Below are positions 6,884-7,874 of a stretch of DNA of 7,874 nt, piece after piece. The notes under the pieces are model-generated. The model was not told where the DNA came from. It did no database searches and saw only the letters and a list, made by a program, of their open reading frames with translations. Made by a program: the position numbers and the translations under genes. Source of the stretch: Hyphomonadaceae bacterium (GTDB lineage: Bacteria; Pseudomonadota; Alphaproteobacteria; Caulobacterales; Aquidulcibacteraceae); NCBI GenBank assembly GCA_016791325.1, contig JAEUMU010000213.1:1-7874 (forward strand), in the 5' to 3' direction. The first letter of the stretch is position 1, and every line of letters starts with the position of its first letter.

Positions 6884-7672
6884 TCAGTTTCCCGTGAATT
6901 TGGGCGCGCGCTTTTCGGTGAAGGCGGCGACGCCTTCTTTGTAGTCGGCGGTTCGGCCAAGCGCGCGCTGGGCGTCTCGCTCGGCGTCGAGCTGTTCAAA
7001 TAGTCCGCGTGCCGCGCCTTCGCGGATCAGCTTTTTCGTAGCGACCAAGCCCTTTGTTGGCGCAGCCGCGAACTTCAGGGCCAGCGCATCCGCTTCGCCG
7101 ACGAGTCTATCGTCATCGACGCATTTCCAGATCACGCCCCACGCCTCCGCGCGTTCGGCGGTGAGCGGCTCGCCGGTGAGCGCGAGGCCCAACGCGCGCG
7201 CTTGGCCAGCGAGGCGCGGCAGCACCCACGTGCCGCCGCTATCGGGAATGAGCCCGATATTGGCGAAGCTTTGAATGAACTTGGCGCTGCGTGCGGCGAT
7301 AATCAGATCGCACGCCAGCGCGATATTGGCGCCCGCGCCAGCGGCGACGCCGTTCACCGCGCAGAGCACGGGCATTTCCAGCGTCGCCAAACGACGCACC
7401 AGCGGATTGTAGCGCTTTTCCAGCGACTCCCCGAGGTCCACGCCATCGCCGCCCGGCGCAACGGCGCGATCGGACAAGTCCTGCCCAGCGCAGAAGCCGC
7501 GCCCCGCCCCTGTCAACATCAGCACCCGCGCATCGCTCCGCGCCACGGCTTCTAGCGCGCGCGAAAGCTCGTCGTGCATTTGCACGGTAAAGCTGTTGAG
7601 CCGATCGGGGCGATTGAGCGTAACGCGCGCGATGCCGTCAGCGTTCGCATAAAGGATGGTTTCGTAATCCAT
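6884..7672 (-). CDS. paaG: PaaG: 1,2-epoxyphenylacetyl-CoA isomerase (enoyl-CoA hydratase family)
   Basis: This 262-residue crotonase-fold enzyme has the same length as E. coli PaaG. It converts the ring epoxide of phenylacetyl-CoA to oxepin-CoA, the substrate of PaaZ, and in known cases also isomerises a later beta-oxidation intermediate. Visible features are the N-terminal VTLNRPDRLNSF, the oxyanion-hole segment GAGRGFCAGQDLSDR (about 56-69), NGVAAGAGANIALACD (107-122) and D144 in GLIPDSGGTW, the position of the catalytic aspartate in PaaG, while a hydratase-type glutamate pair is absent. The C-terminus (RTADYKEGVAAFTEKRAPKFTGN) is PaaG-like. ATG 7672 is chosen because AGGAGA lies five bases upstream and the protein then aligns with PaaG from its first residues. 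An upstream in-frame start at 7741 would add 23 unrelated residues and run through the palindrome at 7712-7739. First gene of the paaG-paaZ operon, divergent from paaI. Confidence 0.95.
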   Translation of the reverse strand: MDYETILYANADGIARVTLNRPDRLNSFTVQMHDELSRALEAVARSDARVLMLTGAGRGFCAGQDLSDRAVAPGGDGVDLGESLEKRYNPLVRRLATLEMPVLCAVNGVAAGAGANIALACDLIIAARSAKFIQSFANIGLIPDSGGTWVLPRLAGQARALGLALTGEPLTAERAEAWGVIWKCVDDDRLVGEADALALKFAAAPTKGLVATKKLIREGAARGLFEQLDAERDAQRALGRTADYKEGVAAFTEKRAPKFTGN

Positions 7673-7677
7673 CGGCG

Positions 7678-7683
7678 TCTCCT
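7678..7683 (-). promoter_or_regulatory. Ribosome binding site of paaG
   Basis: The minus strand reads AGGAGA followed by CGCCG and then ATG at 7672. This is the strongest Shine-Dalgarno sequence in the window and decides the paaG start in favour of 7672 over the in-frame ATG at 7741. Confidence 0.8.
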
Positions 7684-7696
7684 CGCGATGGACGCT

Positions 7697-7725
7697 GACG
7701 TATGATAGAACGCATGGTCGGTCAA
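7697..7725 (-). promoter_or_regulatory. Candidate promoter of paaG-paaZ
   Basis: On the minus strand TTGACC (7725-7720) and TACGTC (7702-7697) are 17 bases apart, which would place transcription start near 7690 with the AGGAGA site just downstream. TATCAT at 7707-7702 is a better -10 hexamer but would be only 12 bases from TTGACC. The -35 box lies inside the palindrome at 7712-7739, so a bound repressor would block polymerase. Based on consensus only. Confidence 0.28.
7701..7706 (+). promoter_or_regulatory. Candidate -10 element for paaI
   Basis: TATGAT matches TATAAT at five of six positions and would start transcription near 7713, at the left edge of the 28-base palindrome. No clear -35 hexamer is visible 16-18 bases upstream. 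The call is tentative. Confidence 0.25.
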
Positions 7726-7739
7726 TTGAGGGACCAAGC
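7712..7739. promoter_or_regulatory. 28-base imperfect palindrome, candidate operator between paaG and paaI
   Basis: The site reads GCATGGTC, GG, TCAATTGA, GG, GACCAAGC. The outer arms pair at seven of eight positions, the central TCAATTGA is an exact eight-base palindrome, and only the two GG dinucleotides and one A/A break symmetry (11 of 14 pairs). It ends directly before the paaI ATG at 7740, overlaps the proposed paaG -35 box and sits where paaI transcription would start. Its size and GGTC/GACC half-sites suit a dimeric TetR-family repressor; PaaR of that family controls paa genes in several bacteria and responds to phenylacetyl-CoA. The identity of the regulator is inferred, and no such gene is in the window. 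Confidence 0.55.
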
Positions 7740-7874
7740 ATGAGCGATGCAGACCGTTTGGCGCGTCAGGTGGCCGATACGTTGCTTGCGCGCGAAGGCG
7801 CCGGCCGGGCATGGGGCGTGACCATAGAGGAGGCGCGCGAAGGTTATGCGCGCATCCGCATGCAGGTGCGTGAG
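7740..7874 (+). CDS. paaI: PaaI-type hydroxyphenylacetyl-CoA thioesterase (partial, N-terminal 45 residues)
   Basis: Only the first 45 codons are present, cut by the window edge. The residues (MSDADRLARQVADTLL, then GAGRAWGVTIEEAREGYARIRMQV) match the opening of PaaI-like hotdog thioesterases: an N-terminal helix, then a LGI.I....G.A...M.V-type first strand pair. The catalytic segment (HGG...D/N in the family) lies beyond the edge and cannot be checked. PaaI hydrolyses ring-hydroxylated phenylacetyl-CoA and related dead-end esters, freeing CoA when the paa pathway stalls. ATG 7740 is the only plausible start: the ATGs at 7702 and 7714 are out of frame. No strong Shine-Dalgarno precedes it, as the palindrome abuts the start codon. 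The divergent position from paaG supports the paa assignment, but a generic hotdog-fold protein remains possible. Confidence 0.8.
   Translation, partial: MSDADRLARQVADTLLAREGAGRAWGVTIEEAREGYARIRMQVRE

Noticed and set aside
7673..7741. N-terminal extension of PaaG from the in-frame ATG at 7741
   Set aside because: The extra 23 residues do not resemble PaaG, they would span the palindrome and the paaI start, and a strong AGGAGA site precedes the ATG at 7672.
1..7874. tRNA, rRNA, CRISPR arrays, insertion sequences, attachment sites or phage genes
   Set aside because: No repeat arrays, transposase-like frames, terminal inverted repeats or RNA gene signatures were seen; nearly all the sequence is accounted for by metabolic genes and two short divergent control regions.

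Overview
The window is GC-rich bacterial chromosomal DNA, densely packed with genes and with G/C favoured at third codon positions. The gene families (an Lrp/AsnC regulator, a fused 2-oxo acid dehydrogenase E1, a class I aminotransferase and a paa cluster) and the sparse Shine-Dalgarno use fit an alphaproteobacterium, perhaps of the Caulobacterales/Hyphomonadaceae type. That placement is an inference from gene style, not from a marker gene.

Layout. (1) Positions 1-319, minus strand: the N-terminal 106 residues of an Lrp/AsnC-family regulator whose 3' end lies outside the window. (2) 320-418: a 99-base divergent control region with AT-rich inverted repeats and candidate promoters on both strands. 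(3) 419-4865, plus strand: a tight three-gene operon of an E1 alpha-beta fusion, a lipoyl E2 acyltransferase (1-base overlap with E1) and a class I (aromatic/aspartate-type) aminotransferase (5-base gap). (4) 4862-7672, minus strand: paaZ and paaG, 3 bases apart, transcribed paaG then paaZ; paaZ converges on the aminotransferase so that the stop codons overlap. (5) 7673-7739: a 67-base divergent region with a 28-base imperfect palindrome and candidate promoters. (6) 7740-7874, plus strand: the first 45 codons of a PaaI-type thioesterase, cut by the window edge.

How the genes may work together. PaaG isomerises the ring epoxide of phenylacetyl-CoA to oxepin-CoA, PaaZ opens that ring and oxidises the aldehyde, and PaaI recovers CoA from dead-end aryl-acetyl-CoA esters. 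Opposite them, an aminotransferase that could make phenylpyruvate shares an operon with the E1 and E2 of a 2-oxo acid dehydrogenase complex that could decarboxylate phenylpyruvate directly to phenylacetyl-CoA. The central hypothesis is therefore a phenylalanine-to-phenylacetyl-CoA feeder module under a divergent amino-acid-sensing Lrp-type regulator, beside the pathway that consumes its product and bypassing free phenylacetate and the PaaK ligase. Substrate specificity cannot be read from the sequence, and a branched-chain 2-oxo acid role remains the main alternative. No E3 gene, ring epoxidase genes (paaABCDE), RNA genes, mobile elements or CRISPR arrays are visible.
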